Below are positions 1 through 11,754 of a stretch of 64,000 bases of DNA, piece by piece (position 1 is the first letter of the stretch; the number at the start of each line of letters is the position of its first letter). A program made the position numbers and the translations under genes. The stretch comes from Buxus sempervirens (lineage: Eukaryota; Streptophyta; Magnoliopsida; Buxales; Buxaceae). The stretch lies in the NCBI GenBank assembly GCA_947561395.2, contig OX387191.1:12501-76500 (forward strand), written 5' to 3'. The notes under the pieces were generated by a model. It worked only from the letters and a program-made list of their open reading frames with translations. It searched no databases and was not told the origin of the DNA.

Positions 1-633
1 GAGAATATCATTCTTATCGAGCATTCTCTTCACTTTGTTTTCTCTTGCTATTGCAACATTACTTTACATATGGAGAATCTTATGTTTCTTTCCTTTCTTT
101 ATTTTCTTTATATTGAATTAAGAGACTGCACGTGCTATGCACGTAGCGAATTTGTGGGGCCCAATTAGATGAATAGCTTGCTCTAATAGATATCATGCCA
201 ATCTAAATAGGTAGTTACAACGTGTTTAATTTTGAACGTGGGAATTGGTGGATGATTATTTTGTTTGGGGAGGGCAATATTTGGAGAAAAAAAATGGGGG
301 CGTCAGAATCTCGGGAGAATATTCCGCCCTCTTCTCTTTAATAGATGTTGTTTTACTACGGCAAAGTGGTCGAATAGATGGTTTTTAGTGGTATTTGAAA
401 TCTTCAAAATAGAGATTGAAATTAAAATATGATATCGAACTTCATTATACTCCAAGGCCAATTAACCTCTATAAGAACAAGTTAAGGGAGAGTATTATAA
501 GGTTGTTTTCCTCTACAAGAACATGTTATGGCCTTATGGGAGAGTATTATGAGTTTGTTTTCTAAATCCCATTACATATGGTACATACATACGCATATAT
601 AGATTAATTTTATTTTTCCTAAACCCTCTCATC
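1..633. other. Unassigned intergenic sequence
   Basis: No gene is visible. The stretch is AT-rich. Around position 128 lies a GCACGTGCTATGCACGTAG motif, similar to pieces near 14764 and 43064, which may be a scrap of a dispersed repeat. The last eight bases (626-633, CTCTCATC) are the left target-site copy of the neighbouring hAT element. Confidence 0.5.
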
Positions 634-845
634 TAGGGTTGCTTAACTGGCCAACCAAGCACGGCACGGGCACGATTAGCCCGTGCCTGGCAAGTTGCAG
701 GCTGGGCACGGGCCGCCTAACAAACGGGCCGTACCATGCCTAGACCGTCACCGATAACCTAGGCACATCCCAGCCTGTGGCACGACTAGGGCTGGGTCGG
801 GCCGGGCTGGGCCCAATGGGCTGCTCGTGGGCCTGGGCTCATTTT
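634..845. repeat. hAT left terminal and GC-rich subterminal region
   Basis: It starts with the terminal inverted repeat TAGGGTTGCTTA and continues with GC-rich GGGCACGGGCC-type words that recur in inverted form at 10785-11074. Such subterminal repeats are the usual transposase-binding zones of hAT elements; binding here is inferred from position only. Confidence 0.75.
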
Positions 846-1172
846 TTTGCAAAAAAATGAAGAAAATGGGAAAAATAGTAAAAAAAAACCATAAAAATTT
901 TTGAAGATGTCTTATTCACAAAAATGTCTTACACATACTGGGATAGAATTTGCTCAAAAAAATTTAAATAAATTAATTATTACAAGTATAACTTTGCAAA
1001 TACAACAATACATAATACACTTGCACAATTAATATTGCATCAGTATAGTATGAGCACATCCCTACTAGGTTGGCACCCACTCATCTATCTTTCATTTGCA
1101 GTTTAAGAAAAACGAAAAACGAAAAATTAAAGTTTATAAACTTTGATTACAAGAAATATAATTAAACTTAGA

Positions 1173-3608
1173 CTAATTTGGAAGACTAAATTCATCAAGA
1201 TTCAAATCATTGAAGTCTCTAGCAAGTTGATCATTCGCATATTCCTGATCTCTTAGTTCTGGCCTTGGCCAATATGTCAGACAGACACATACTTGCACCA
1301 TCTCTGGCATTAATCTGCTCCTATAGTCGTTCATCGTTCATCCGCTGGCACTAGAAGCTGATTACAATACAACTGTGGACACTAGAACCGTTAGTAGATC
1401 ACGTGCCATGGTGGAAAGCACAGGATAACTAACCTGATTTTGCCTCCACCATGCCACAATATTAAAAGAACTTGGCTCACCTATAGTACGTAAAAGTAGT
1501 GGGGGCTTTCTAAATAAATCCTTAACTCAGATGATCACCCACTTCCAGATGATGGTTGCTTTCCCCTTATTCTACCACTTAACAAATTCCAGGGGGAATT
1601 ATCCAGTAGTGTTTCATGGGGTCTAAGTTTGACCATGCCTGCTACTGCTAGTATCATATTCAGAAAAAAAGTCTTTCTAGTTGGTTTCTTATTTGATGTA
1701 TATCTATTTGAAAAGAGGATCTTATATTTTCATTTATTCCTTCTATTAAATCTTGCACTCCTAATTTAATCATAGGGTCTATTGTATTAGCTAAACAATA
1801 TAAAGGGGGCATTTCTTTCCAATGTTTTAAAATTTTAGATTCCATTGCAGGGCAAATATCCTTAGCAACAGGAGTGTCTCTATATTGTTTAAAGCAAATA
1901 CTTATTTGATATAGTATATTTAAAATATTCAGGGATGTTAGGTAATAAACCCCTGGTAAGAATCTTGTTGCATAAAAAAAACTTTTAACAAATCTCTTAA
2001 AATTTCTGCTATTTGCCAATCAAGTTCTTCTAGTTCACTTGCAGGCACTTTTGTTTTATAAAATAGTGAAAGTTCTTATTTCAATTCTAGTGCAGCATCT
2101 AGCATTAAATATGTTGAATTCCACCTATGGTTAACATCTAAGGTAATTTTTTTAGGTTGCTTTCCCAAACTTGCACAATAATTTTTAAATTCTCTAGCAG
2201 TTGTGCCAGATTGTTTTAAAAATCTTAGTGCGTCTCTAATATTCGTTAAATGATGTTGCACCATTTTGAAGCCATCCTGCACAACTAAATTTAGGACGTA
2301 ACAAGCACATCTAACATGAAATAAACATCCATCTACATTTAAGTTTAAGTGTTGCCTTAGTATGTCTATTGCAACATTATTATCACTTGCATTATCAAGT
2401 GCTAGAGCCATTATTTATTTTGTAATTTATACTTTCTTATATTATGTGCTATAGCATTTGCTATAGCTGGTCCAAAATGTCTAGCATCTAGTGACCCAAA
2501 AGTTAGTATTCTTTTTTTCATACTTCAATTCTCATATATATAATGTGCAATTACAACTAAATAACTTATGGTTTGTCTACTTGTCCAGATATCTGAGGTT
2601 AAAGTCACCTTAAAGCTATTGTTTGAAAATGTTTCTATTAATGCTGTTTTAATTTTTTTATATAATGTTATAGCATCATTTCTTAAAGTGTGGCATAAGA
2701 AGGGTTTATATCCTGGTACTAGATATTTGGTTATTAAACAGTTAAATCTTTTTACTTTCTATTAGTCTAAAGGGTAATTCTTCTTTTATTACCCACTTTA
2801 CAATTTCAAGCCTAGTTTCTTCTTGATTAAAAACAAAATTACCCAAATTAACACTACTGCTGGAAAGTTAGGCTTGCCCAGGGTCTATTTCGCCACGTTT
2901 TGGAAGGCATTTCTGCAAATGGCGTTGCAAGTAGGGCTGGCAATGGGTTGAATACAGTATAGATCTACCATGATCCAAATCCGAACCAAAAATAAAAATC
3001 TGATATCCGAATTCGATTCGAAATCCGACGAATCTTTTATACGTGAATTCAAATTTGAAACCGAATTTATATACTGTATCCGAATTTGAAATTTGATCGA
3101 ATAAATAACCAAAATCCGAATTCTATTCGAATTAGATCCAGTTTGAACTTAAAACTCAAAAGTCAAGTTTAACTATTAAAGCAAATTTTAACTATCAAAA
3201 CTAATGAGCCATATAAATATTAAAGCAAGACATGAGTAAGGATGGTTCAACCATGGTTTAAACAAAATTTACCAATGGTTTTAATGAAAAGTACATGTTG
3301 ATTTCAGTTCGGATCCTATTCGGTCAGATCGGATATGGACTGATTCAAATTCGGATCAGAATTCGGTCAGATTTGAAATCTGATATTCGCATTAGAACCA
3401 CGGATCTATATCTCGTATCCGAATTCGAGATTTTCGAATCGAATTCGTGTCACATTTGGATATATATCCGACCCATTTCTAGCCCTAGTTGCAAGTGGCC
3501 TATACCACTTGAACATTTGCAACTAAAATTTTTTTTACAATGCTTACAAACTGCCCTCTCTTCACTCCCCATATTTTCAATTGAAAAATTTAGCTAGACA
3601 CCAAAGGT
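1173..3608 (-). pseudogene. hAT transposase pseudogene (BED finger to dimerisation domain)
   Basis: Read on the minus strand from about 3608 to the stop at 1173-1175. In order: a BED zinc finger (CKHCKKNF, then GHLQRHLQKC once the MITE is removed); a middle region (2885-2430) with VTLTSDIWTSRQ-type motifs; the RNase-H-like catalytic part with LDNASDNN, HVRCACYVLNL and WNSTYLMLDAAL (2411-2076); a degenerate alpha-helical part (2019-1660); and the C-terminal hAT dimerisation domain with NIVAWWRQNQ, YPVLSTMARDLL and YRSRLMPEMVQ (about 1500-1250). Several frameshifts and stops separate these blocks, for example an in-frame TAG in the linker before the BED finger and a break at about 2415, so no functional protein can be made. 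The order is exactly that of plant RICESLEEPER-like transposases. Confidence 0.9.
2932..3487. mobile_element. hAT-type MITE inserted in the BED zinc finger
   Basis: The 556-bp element has imperfect terminal inverted repeats: TAGGGCTGGCAATGGGT at the left, and ACCCATTTCTAGCCCTA at the right, its near reverse complement. It is flanked by the identical 8-bp sequence GTTGCAAG (2924-2931 and 3488-3495). The inside is rich in GAATTCGGAT/ATCCGAATTC-type words and has no coding capacity. Removing the element and one GTTGCAAG copy restores the zinc-finger reading frame of the surrounding transposase, which confirms both boundaries. A related 5' end occurs at 14602. Confidence 0.93.
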
Positions 3609-4249
3609 TCTACTCCTCTTGGTGCTCCTAGGTGGTAAGGAAGTGTAGCGCCCCGGATCCGTGTTGTTCAATAAAGATATAACACGTCTCATGGAGGTTA
3701 GGTAAGGATCTTTAATCATTTATGATCGCTCGATAATCATCTAACTAGAACATGTCAAAGTGCACAATTTCATTTAATCCAAGAATTTAACATTTAAAAC
3801 TTAACTAGAAATCAAATGGTTCAACCCCAATAGACTTTAATACACCTCAAACATTCAATTTACTCGAAATTCGGAACAAGATAACCTACAAGTCTAAGGA
3901 AGGTAATAGTAGTCTTCCTCCCTATAAGTCTCAATCGGATCTACCCCCATAGTCGCTCACCACGAGTATCTGAAAACAAAACAAAAACAACAGAGTGAGA
4001 TACGAATATCTCAGCGAGTAGCATATGCATGCAAAAATAGTTAACCGCAGTTCAAACTATGCATCGATAAACATTCCGTACGATTAAACAACTAACATCA
4101 ATTTCAAGTTCAAAACCAAAACCAATTTATCAGTCAAATCATATCTCAGTTAAGTACGGCAACACATCGATTGGTCAATATCATGACTATTGTTTAGTTG
4201 ATAAATTAAACATGCCAAGTAGACACTCCACACCTCCATGTACACAATT

Positions 4250-4372
4250 CCGGCCTACTCAGGGTTTCGGAAACTCTGAAATGATGGCCTACTCAGGGTT
4301 TCGTCATCCAATGCAGGGCTACTCCCCGGGTTTCTGCATTGACAACCAGGCCTACTCAGGGTTTCTAGCTAC
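4250..4372. repeat. Tandem CTACTCAGGGTTTC array with alternating palindromic spacers
   Basis: Four copies of a GGCCTACTCAGGGTTTC-like word (one variant GGGCTACTCCCCGGGTTT) alternate with spacers that pair across each copy, for example AATGCA before and TGCATT after the third one. Each unit can therefore fold as a small hairpin. The array sits in the same relative place as the arrays at 6580 and 20100 in the related elements. Confidence 0.7.
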
Positions 4373-6579
4373 TCTACACTAGTCGTGGCAACACACAAGG
4401 CCATGCAATTTCAACAACCAACAATAACATTACATTACTAAGCTTAAGCATGTATCTAGGACAAGCTAAACCAAAACAGCAAATCATGTATAATCTCAAT
4501 TCCAACATCAAAATAAAACCATTCATTCCACATCATGTATAACTCATCACAATTCACCACCTGTCCCTCTGGACCAAACAGTACCTCAAGTACTTCCAGT
4601 AATTTTATCATTTCCGTAACACATGCCATTTGGAAATAAAACTCAGTTATTCATACCAAGAAAATCTTTACAATACATTCAGAATTTTCCAAACAAGTGA
4701 AACCAGAATTTAATAATTTCTCAATCAAAATAGTGTATAAAAACAAAGGGGAAACTAACTAGGAACTCCTAGTGTTTTGGTATCCAGCACAATACTTACA
4801 AATAACCTAAACTAAACCTTGGAAGCCTTTAAGAATTTCCATTAAATTTTCCTCTAATAATTGAATAGGTAAAGTAGGTTCCAAAGTCCCAAACAAGTGA
4901 TTGGTTAAGTGGTTTAACCCTCAACTCATCAAAAACCACTTAGTTTAATCAAAACTTCATTTCGGCAAGTTTATTTGACTATGCGCTCACCTCCTGAAAT
5001 GAGCGCCAGGTCAGCGGATAGATTCTAGGTTAAAATTCGACTATGCGCTCACTCGATATCAAGTGAGCGCGAAGTGGGCGCCAGCTTCGCGCGAGAATCT
5101 CGTATGCTTTTTAAGTGAGCGCGAGCTGAGCGCCAAGTGGGCGCCAGCTCGGCGGATGGTGCATTTTTAATGTGCGCCTACTACCTGAAGTGAGCGCCAA
5201 GTGTGCGAATGCTCACTGCGATTTCCGACTCCCTGTTATTTCCAGATCTCCAACTCTGGCCGATCTTTTTAGGTCTGTAATTGTTCCAGTAATCTCCTAA
5301 TATCCCCAGAATACTTCCCAACCAGTTTTGAATTTAATCTGAACACATTTCTATTTAAGTTGAAATTCACTCTCATGCTCGGACTAGGTTATTCCAAAAA
5401 ACTCAGAATACAACCATGCATCAGAATACATTCACGAATAAACTCAAAAACCTCAGTTGTAAAACAATGCTACTCACCTCTTGCACGCTTATATCCCATA
5501 ACAAGGTTATTCCAAACCACGGCCGATCACCGACTCCGACTGCGTGCGTGCGAATGTCGCCGAACTGATCCCCTGTTCGCAGGAGGAAAAACCTTCTTAA
5601 ATCAGGATCACCGAATCCACTAAACCAGTCGTAGCTCTCGCGGTTCTCGTCTCTTCCCAGCGAAACCCTAATCGCCACACCAGTAGCCGCGAATCGCCCA
5701 AGGTCTTCAGTTACCAAAAGTATTCGATACGAGTATTCTAAAACCAAAGACCTAATTTTCCTTTTTAGTATATATATACCTTCATACGCTTCCATACGTA
5801 TTGCCGCTCGGCAACCTTTGAAAATCATTTATTCTGTAGCGCCCCAGATCCAGGTCTGCCCTATCACGGCACCAACCCGTACCCGAGACCTACTTACGGG
5901 CCCAAAAACCCTGATAAGCATAATTAATGCGGGCAATTACAATGTAATCATCAGAGTGCATAAGTTAAAGAAGCATGGAATTTAAAATTTTTCATATAAT
6001 AAAAGGGCATCTATATAATAGCTCCAAAATACAACATTTAGGTACACAAAAAGGCAACTAAGATCTCTCCATCACTGTCTCTCACATGAGCATTCATACA
6101 CAAAAATAATAGTCTAAAGATAACCCCCAAGTTTACAACTCCCAAAAAGAATAACTACATTCCCCTTGATAGTTTCTAGGAACTAAATACAATAACATAA
6201 AGAGAACCCCTAATACGGATAGTAAAAGTCCTCGGGCTTGCGCTCAGACTCACCCTCAATAGCTGCCCCAGTACGTGGCTCACCAAGCGGATCTGAAAAC
6301 AAATCCGGTAAAACAAAACACGCGTGAGACTTAAAGTCCCAGTAAGCAGCAAACATGCATGAATGGAAACAATTTATGCAATTCATATAACATCATGCAT
6401 AGAAGCAGTTTAGGCAATTCATATTCTCAAGTCAAGCATCTAAAAAATTTAATACATAAAAATTTGATCACAAACCTTGTGGGACTGACAATGTAGAACA
6501 AACCTTTCTCAGCAATTGCTAGAACCAATTTCACCTTCCACAAACCAAGATATAGTACTCAATGTACAACCAAGTGTCA

Positions 6580-6842
6580 AGTGGGACTACTCGTCCATTA
6601 TTGAAAGCCAAATGTCATGTGGGACTACTCGGCCACAATTAAATACCAAGAGTCAAGTGGGACTACACGTCCACTGTTGATTGCCAAGTGGAATTCCCCA
6701 TCCACTATCACATCAATCGAGACCAAGTGGAATTCCCCATCCGTTGCCAATAACCCATGCCAAGGGCAAGTGGAATTCCCCATCCACTGCCAATAAACCA
6801 TACCAAGGGCAAGTGGAATTCCCCATCCACTGCCGATAAACC
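6580..6842. repeat. Tandem array of CAAGTGG...CCACT hairpin units
   Basis: Six to seven units of the form CAAGTGGGACTACTCGTCCA, then CAAGTGGAATTCCCCATCCA, are spaced about 40 to 60 bp apart. Within each unit AGTGG pairs with CCACT around a loop. The last three units also share the spacer ATACCAAGGG. No coding function: the peptide readable on the minus strand is a by-product of the repeat. Confidence 0.75.
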
Positions 6843-8308
6843 ATAGGCCAAAGCCTTGTCAAATCATATGAGAGTTTTCTCGACATTGCTTTCATAAATC
6901 CAAGCCAATCAAAATGAAGGTCATAAAATCCTCAAAACACATTTTCGATAGGTGGGATGATCTTAGGAATCCCATATAAGTCACAATACCAAAAATCAAT
7001 AGATTCCGAGACAAAAAGTTTCGGACCTCAAAAATATTCTAAGTCTGGATAAAAACGTTGACTTTTCGGTGTATAATTTTTCTAGACAAATCTACAAGGA
7101 CTTTCGGGCTCAAATTCTGGTTGTAGTCTATTGAAGGGTGTACAATTCTTCTAAAATTTTCTGGGCTCCTGAATCACTTGTTTGGATATCAAACTCAAAA
7201 AGTGGCCTTCTTTGAAAATCGAGAAAACTATAAATTTAGGCACAAACTGAAAAGTTGACTTTTTATTGGTTGGGAATTGGGCCCCGAGAGTATTTTTATT
7301 GGTTCCAAATGGGGGGTAAAACCTTATTTACATGTAAAGACTTAAGTAAATTGAGCAATTTCATGTAATAAGGGTGCTCTGCGAGAGGCTTGGGTTGTTT
7401 GAGAAAGGGTTTGAGAGAAAAAGGCTGAACAAATCATGAAACAGGGTCCACGATTAGCCCCTGGATTAATCGGCCAGGGGTGATTAGCTTCAATGCTCGC
7501 GCGCCCAGGTTTGAAGTGCGCACGCCCATGCCTTAAACAGGTTCAGCGCGCGCGCGGTAAGGTTTAACGTTCGCGCGCTGGAGCTCGCGATTAACCCCAT
7601 GATTAATCGTGGAGTTAATCCTGACTTAACAGAAACTCATTTTTTTGGGGTTTTCACTCAGGATTAATCGCTAATCCTCAGGATTAATCGTCGGCTCGGG
7701 TTCTTACAAAATTTTGGCTATTTTCCAACACCAAACCTATACAAACCACACCCAACCTTTCTATTACCAAATGGGATGATTCTATAACTTCCAATCATGC
7801 TCAAGAACACCTCTCAACACAGAAATCCATCCCAAATCCCCATGAACATAAATCCAACATATAAAGTATCATTCAATATACCCATCTCAAACGCTAACCA
7901 AAAATATAATCAATAGAGGTTGCAGATCCATGGCAAATCGGTAGAAAACTAAACAAGATAGTTATATAAACCAAACCCTACGAATTTTAGAAGCAAACCC
8001 CTACATGCAAATGATTCTTCAGTTTATCAAAACCCTAAGATAGAGAAATACGAAAATCCAATAAATTCATTTTAGTTGAAGGGTTTGCTATTTACATGAT
8101 GATGGAGAAGCAAACTTCTCTTTAAGCTTTCTTCTTCTTCTTCTCCAAGCCTTCAAGCAAGTTCCTACAACTTTCTCTCTTGTTCTATACGTCCAAGACA
8201 AGAGGGAGTGTTCTAAAAATACTTAGAATTGAAATTAGGGCATCCTTTTATATGCCCAAGTTTTGGGTCTTTCAAATCTACCCCTAAACAAGGCTTTTAT
8301 TCAACTAA

Positions 8309-9690
8309 AACCCTTAGGGGTACCTTAGTGTTAAGTATGGGTGTACCTTAGTGATAAGTAGAGGGTACCTTAGTGTTATTTAAAGGCATACTCTAGGGAT
8401 GCTTGGGGGTACCTTAGTTATTCCAAATGGGATACCCTGATGTGAAGTGGGGTTACCTTAATGTTATTGAGAGGGTACCTTAGTGTTTCAAGGGATTTAC
8501 CTTAGTCATTCTAAGAGGTAAACTTTGAATAAGCTTAGGGAGCGTACCTCAGTTATATTGAGGAGGGTACTTAATTATAGAAGGGGTGTACCTTAGTTAT
8601 ATGAGGGGCTACCTTAGCTATATAAGGGGCTATACCTTAGGGAAAACAGTGGGGGGTTACCTTACTTATATAGGAATTATTTTAGTTAGACAAAGAGGGT
8701 ACTTTGGCTATATAAGGGGTGTACCCTAGGTAAAACAGTGGGGATACCTTACTTATATGAGAGGAGTACCTCTAGGAAATACAAAGAGTGTACCCTAGGT
8801 AATGTAAGGGATGTACCATAGGTATGTTGGAGGTATTTTAGTTATATAAAGGGAGTACCTTAGCTGTATAAGGGAATGCACCTTAGCTAAACAAGGGGGT
8901 ACTTCAAGTAAGGCAGTAGGGTACCTTAGTCAAAATAAAGGGATACCTTAGACAATACAAGTGAAGTACCTTAGGTATAATTAGGGGATACTTTAGGTGT
9001 TCGAATGGGGTACCTTGGGCAAAACAGTGGGGTACATTAACCAATATGGGTGAGGTGCCTTAGGTAATATAAGGGGTACTTTAGGTATACATGTGGGGTA
9101 CCTTAGGCAAACACAAAAGGATACCTTAGGCAAACATAGGGGTAACTTAGGTAATTCAAAGGGGTACCTTAGGTAAATCAAAGGGATACCTTAGTCAAAC
9201 ATAAGGGTACCTTAGGGATATAAGTGGGGTACCTTAGGCAATGTGAGTGAGGTACCTTGGGCAATATAAGAGGGTACCTTAGGGATAATTAAGGGATACT
9301 TTAAGTATACTTGAGTGGTACCTTGGGTAACACTTGGATATACTTTGAGTAATACATTGGGGTACTTCGGGTAATACATGGGTGTACCCTAGGCATATTT
9401 GAGTGGTACTTTGGGTAATACTTTGGTGTACTCTAGGTATACTTAAATGGTACCTTGAGTAGTACATGGATGTACTTTGGGTATACAATGGGAGTACCTT
9501 GGGTAATACAAGAGGTACTTTAGTTGTATTTGGGAGGGTACCTTGGGTACCCTTAGGAGGTTCTTTAGGTACTCTTAGGAGTTACTTGAGGTACATGTGA
9601 GAGGTACCTTGGGTACACTTAGATGAAGATTTGGGTACACTCAAAAGGTACTTTAAGTATACTCGGGAGATGATTTGTGGTACACTTAAC
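8309..9690. repeat. GGTACCTTAG minisatellite, about 1.4 kb
   Basis: Several tens of imperfect copies of a unit of roughly 20 to 27 bp, typified by GGGGTACCTTAGGTAATATA. The core GGTACCTTAG is best kept, while spacers drift from GTTATT through ATATAAGG to CAAACATA and finally to TGGGTAATAC. The gradual change of the spacer from one end to the other suggests local slippage or unequal exchange. Period and copy number were judged by eye. Confidence 0.88.
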
Positions 9691-10056
9691 TCCAATTTTT
9701 CCGAATTTGATTTCCAATTCACTAGATCTAATTGAAAGATATCTTAGCCAATTGTAACTAAGACATAACACTAACTAAGCTTTTCTTTAACAACTTCAAT
9801 TCGATTCCCCTAACTCTTTAAGTATAATCCATACTTACCCCATCTTCATAACACAATTTCTTAATTAGTCTAATAATCACACTTTAAATAATTAAGCTTA
9901 ATAATTAAGGTATAATCCGGGACGGGGTTTTACAGATTCCGTGCATGCTCGCCCACCGAAATCCCTACATATACCCGCATCTACTTAAGTTAATATGCAC
10001 ACATAATAAATAATAAATAAAAAAAACCTTAGCAAAAATCGGGGTTTTACAGGAAG

Positions 10057-10240
10057 AAGATCCCATTTCTGTGGGATCTTGTGGGGAAGGCAACTCAGGT
10101 TCATGATCTTGGATAGAAGGATCACAATATGGGGGTTGGGTCTCATCAAAATCCTCACTTATGGTAAAGTAAGGAATAATGTACGCAAAAATGCACCATG
10201 AAAATTCCCAGGTAATTGGAGGGGTCACAAACGGTCCCTC
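10057..10240 (-). pseudogene. N-terminal piece of the hAT transposase
   Basis: On the minus strand this reads an acidic, proline-rich stretch (SEDFDETQPPY, SIQDHEPELPSPQDP) that leads into the GGAAG target site of the LTR-like nest. It continues in register at 3643 on the far side of the nest with a basic stretch (PPRSTKRSRTF) that precedes the BED finger. An acidic head followed by a basic linker and BED finger is usual in plant hAT transposases. The true start codon is not clear. Confidence 0.6.
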
Positions 10241-10784
10241 TTAAAACCCAGTTTCCTTAGGCAATTATCTCGTCCTTTGTAACAGAACTTTCCTAGAGAT
10301 GCACTTAGCTGCACAGTATGTCACCCACTATACTAGGCTTTGAAATAATAAGAAATGTAGAAGGAGAGACTTACTTATATATAATATTTATAATAATTTT
10401 AAAATCAAAAAATTAAATAGAAGAATACCTCTTCATAATGAAGCTTAAACTTTTCAGTTGAAGCCTTCAACCTCTAGAGTCCACTTCCCACCTTTGATGC
10501 TTGAGCAATTTAAAAAAATTAACTATTACTTGATAGTTACAAATATGAAGAGAGCAAGAGAGATTATAGAAGTGTAGTTTGAAGTGGTAAAGGTTAGGCC
10601 TATTTATAGAAAACCAAAAGTGGTTTTTTACCACCTCTACTCTCAAATATGCTGTTATTTGGCAGTTGGAACAATGAAAATGGTCATTTACAGTTAATTA
10701 CAAGCATACCTCCTAATATGGTTGTTGGGGGGTAAAATTGTAAAAAGAAATGGTAAAAATCACTTTTGGGGGGTAAAAAACGAC

Positions 10785-11074
10785 TAGTCGTTTTTCGTGC
10801 CTAGCAGGCCAACACACGGGACGGCCTAGTATGCTCGCTTGAAGTAGGCCGTACCACCCGCATGTCGGCCAAGCCACAGCCCATCAGGCCGTCGTGCCTA
10901 GCGGGTTGTGCCTTAATGGGCCATGGGCCCCCAAATCAGGGCACGACACTGCCAAGGGCCACGGGCCGTGCCGTGCCAGCCCACTAGCGTGTCTGGGCTG
11001 GCACGGGCATGCTTAAAGCGTGTTGGGCCGTGTCGTGCCCATGCCAGCCCAGCCCAACCCAATAAGCAACCCTA
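10785..11074. repeat. hAT right subterminal GC-rich region and terminal repeat
   Basis: GC-rich words such as GGCCGTGCCGTGCC and GGGCTGGCACGGGCA precede the terminal TAAGCAACCCTA. They mirror the left end of the element. The 8-bp target copy CTCTCATC follows at 11075-11082. Confidence 0.75.
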
Positions 11075-11082
11075 CTCTCATC

Positions 11083-11754
11083 GATTAAAATACCGCTATT
11101 GTTATCTTATATGCTCCGACTAAGGAAGGAAATCTACTGAAATAATCTACTTTTCCATTTTTCCCCGAACAATTGGCTGAGCTAGGCAGGAGACAGAATT
11201 CGCTTGCTTCGGCTCTTAGGGTTAGGTACGACATTTAGGGGCGGACGACGCTCTAATGCGCCTATTTAATTTTTTGGTTTTTTGAAAAATCCTGTACTCG
11301 ATGGTTTTAGGCGATATCCTGATGAACTTGTTCTTCTAAAATCCCGGTGTTTTAAGTGCTGGTCAAAGCGCGATTGTCTCCCTTCTCATTCGGGTTTTTT
11401 GCTTTGGCCCTTTTGTTTGTGCACGCAGGTTTTCGATTAGTGGTTCTGGCATTCTTTTTATATCAAGCTGCGGAATTTGCGTCCAGATTGCATCAAGTTT
11501 CGGTCTACGGTTCTGTTTTGTCGAATAATCAGAATGTCAACCCAAGCAGAAAGGGGTGCTTCCATTTGTCAATTTTTATCGTTGTCTTATAGATTCTTGG
11601 TTTTGCAATAGGATGATGGCTCATAATATTCAAAGTCTGGTACTTCAAGCAATTCTGGAAATCCATTATTCGTTCTTCCTGCTTCTCAATCTGAAATTAT
11701 TGTGGGCTGGCATGACTGCTGAGAGATAATTGATTCTCTGGGAGATGAATCGAA
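11083..11754 (+). promoter_or_regulatory. Upstream region and probable 5' UTR of the EPL gene
   Basis: Only 672 bp separate the hAT element from the EPL start codon. The region has no coding frame of its own. A GGTTAGGTACGAC at 11219 could be a donor and TTGCAATAG before 11612 an acceptor of a 5' UTR intron, a common arrangement in plant genes, but this is a guess. No convincing TATA box was found. Confidence 0.4.

Larger units (their letters stand above)
5835..9934 (+). mobile_element. Inner LTR-like element, 4.1 kb, nested in the outer one
   Basis: Termini are TGTAGCGCCCCAGATCC at the left and GACGGGGTTTTACA at the right, so it belongs to the same broad family as its host element. Flanks are TATTC (5830-5834) and GATTC (9935-9939), a 5-bp duplication with one mismatch. 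No long coding frame is present. It carries a short hairpin-repeat array at about 6580-6842 and a large GGTACCTTAG minisatellite at 8309-9690, which explain its larger size. Likely a solo LTR or non-autonomous LTR derivative; the absence of coding sequence leaves its exact class open. Confidence 0.82.
3644..10051 (+). mobile_element. Outer LTR-like element (about 2.3 kb after removing the nested copy)
   Basis: It begins TGTAGCGCCCCGGATCC and ends ATCGGGGTTTTACA, with TG...CA termini, and is flanked by the exact 5-bp duplication GGAAG (3639-3643 and 10052-10056). Short TG/CA ends with a 5-bp duplication are the signature of LTR retrotransposons. No gag or pol coding is present and no second LTR is seen, so a solo LTR of a large-LTR family is the simplest reading. 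It is itself interrupted at 5835-9934 by a relative. Its own sequence is 3644-5834 plus about 9940-10051. It contains a short tandem array (4250-4372) and GC-rich GAGCGCCAAGTGGGCGCC words around 5000-5200. It inserted into the linker of the hAT transposase gene. Confidence 0.88.
634..11074 (-). mobile_element. Decayed hAT DNA transposon (RICESLEEPER/BED type) with nested insertions
   Basis: The left end begins TAGGGTTGCTTA and the right end is its reverse complement (TAAGCAACCCTA, ending at 11074). Both ends are flanked by the identical 8-bp sequence CTCTCATC (626-633 and 11075-11082), the duplication length expected of hAT elements. Both ends carry GC-rich subterminal sequence rich in GGCCGTGCC-type motifs. 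Inside, on the minus strand, are remains of a BED-zinc-finger hAT transposase. Without the LTR-like nest (3644-10051) and the small MITE (2932-3487) the element would be about 3.5 kb, a normal hAT size. Stops and frameshifts show it is dead. It sits directly upstream of the EPL gene. Boundaries are seen directly; the class follows from target-site length, termini and transposase domains. Confidence 0.93.

Noticed and set aside
4250..4372. CRISPR-like alternation of repeats and spacers
   Set aside because: The repeats are imperfect, the spacers pair with each other as palindromes, and the DNA is plant nuclear; no cas genes.
8993..9488. Minus-strand open frames with repeated PKVPL/YPRYH-type peptides
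   Set aside because: They are translations of the GGTACCTTAG minisatellite; reading frame and residues follow the repeat period and there is no independent start context or domain.
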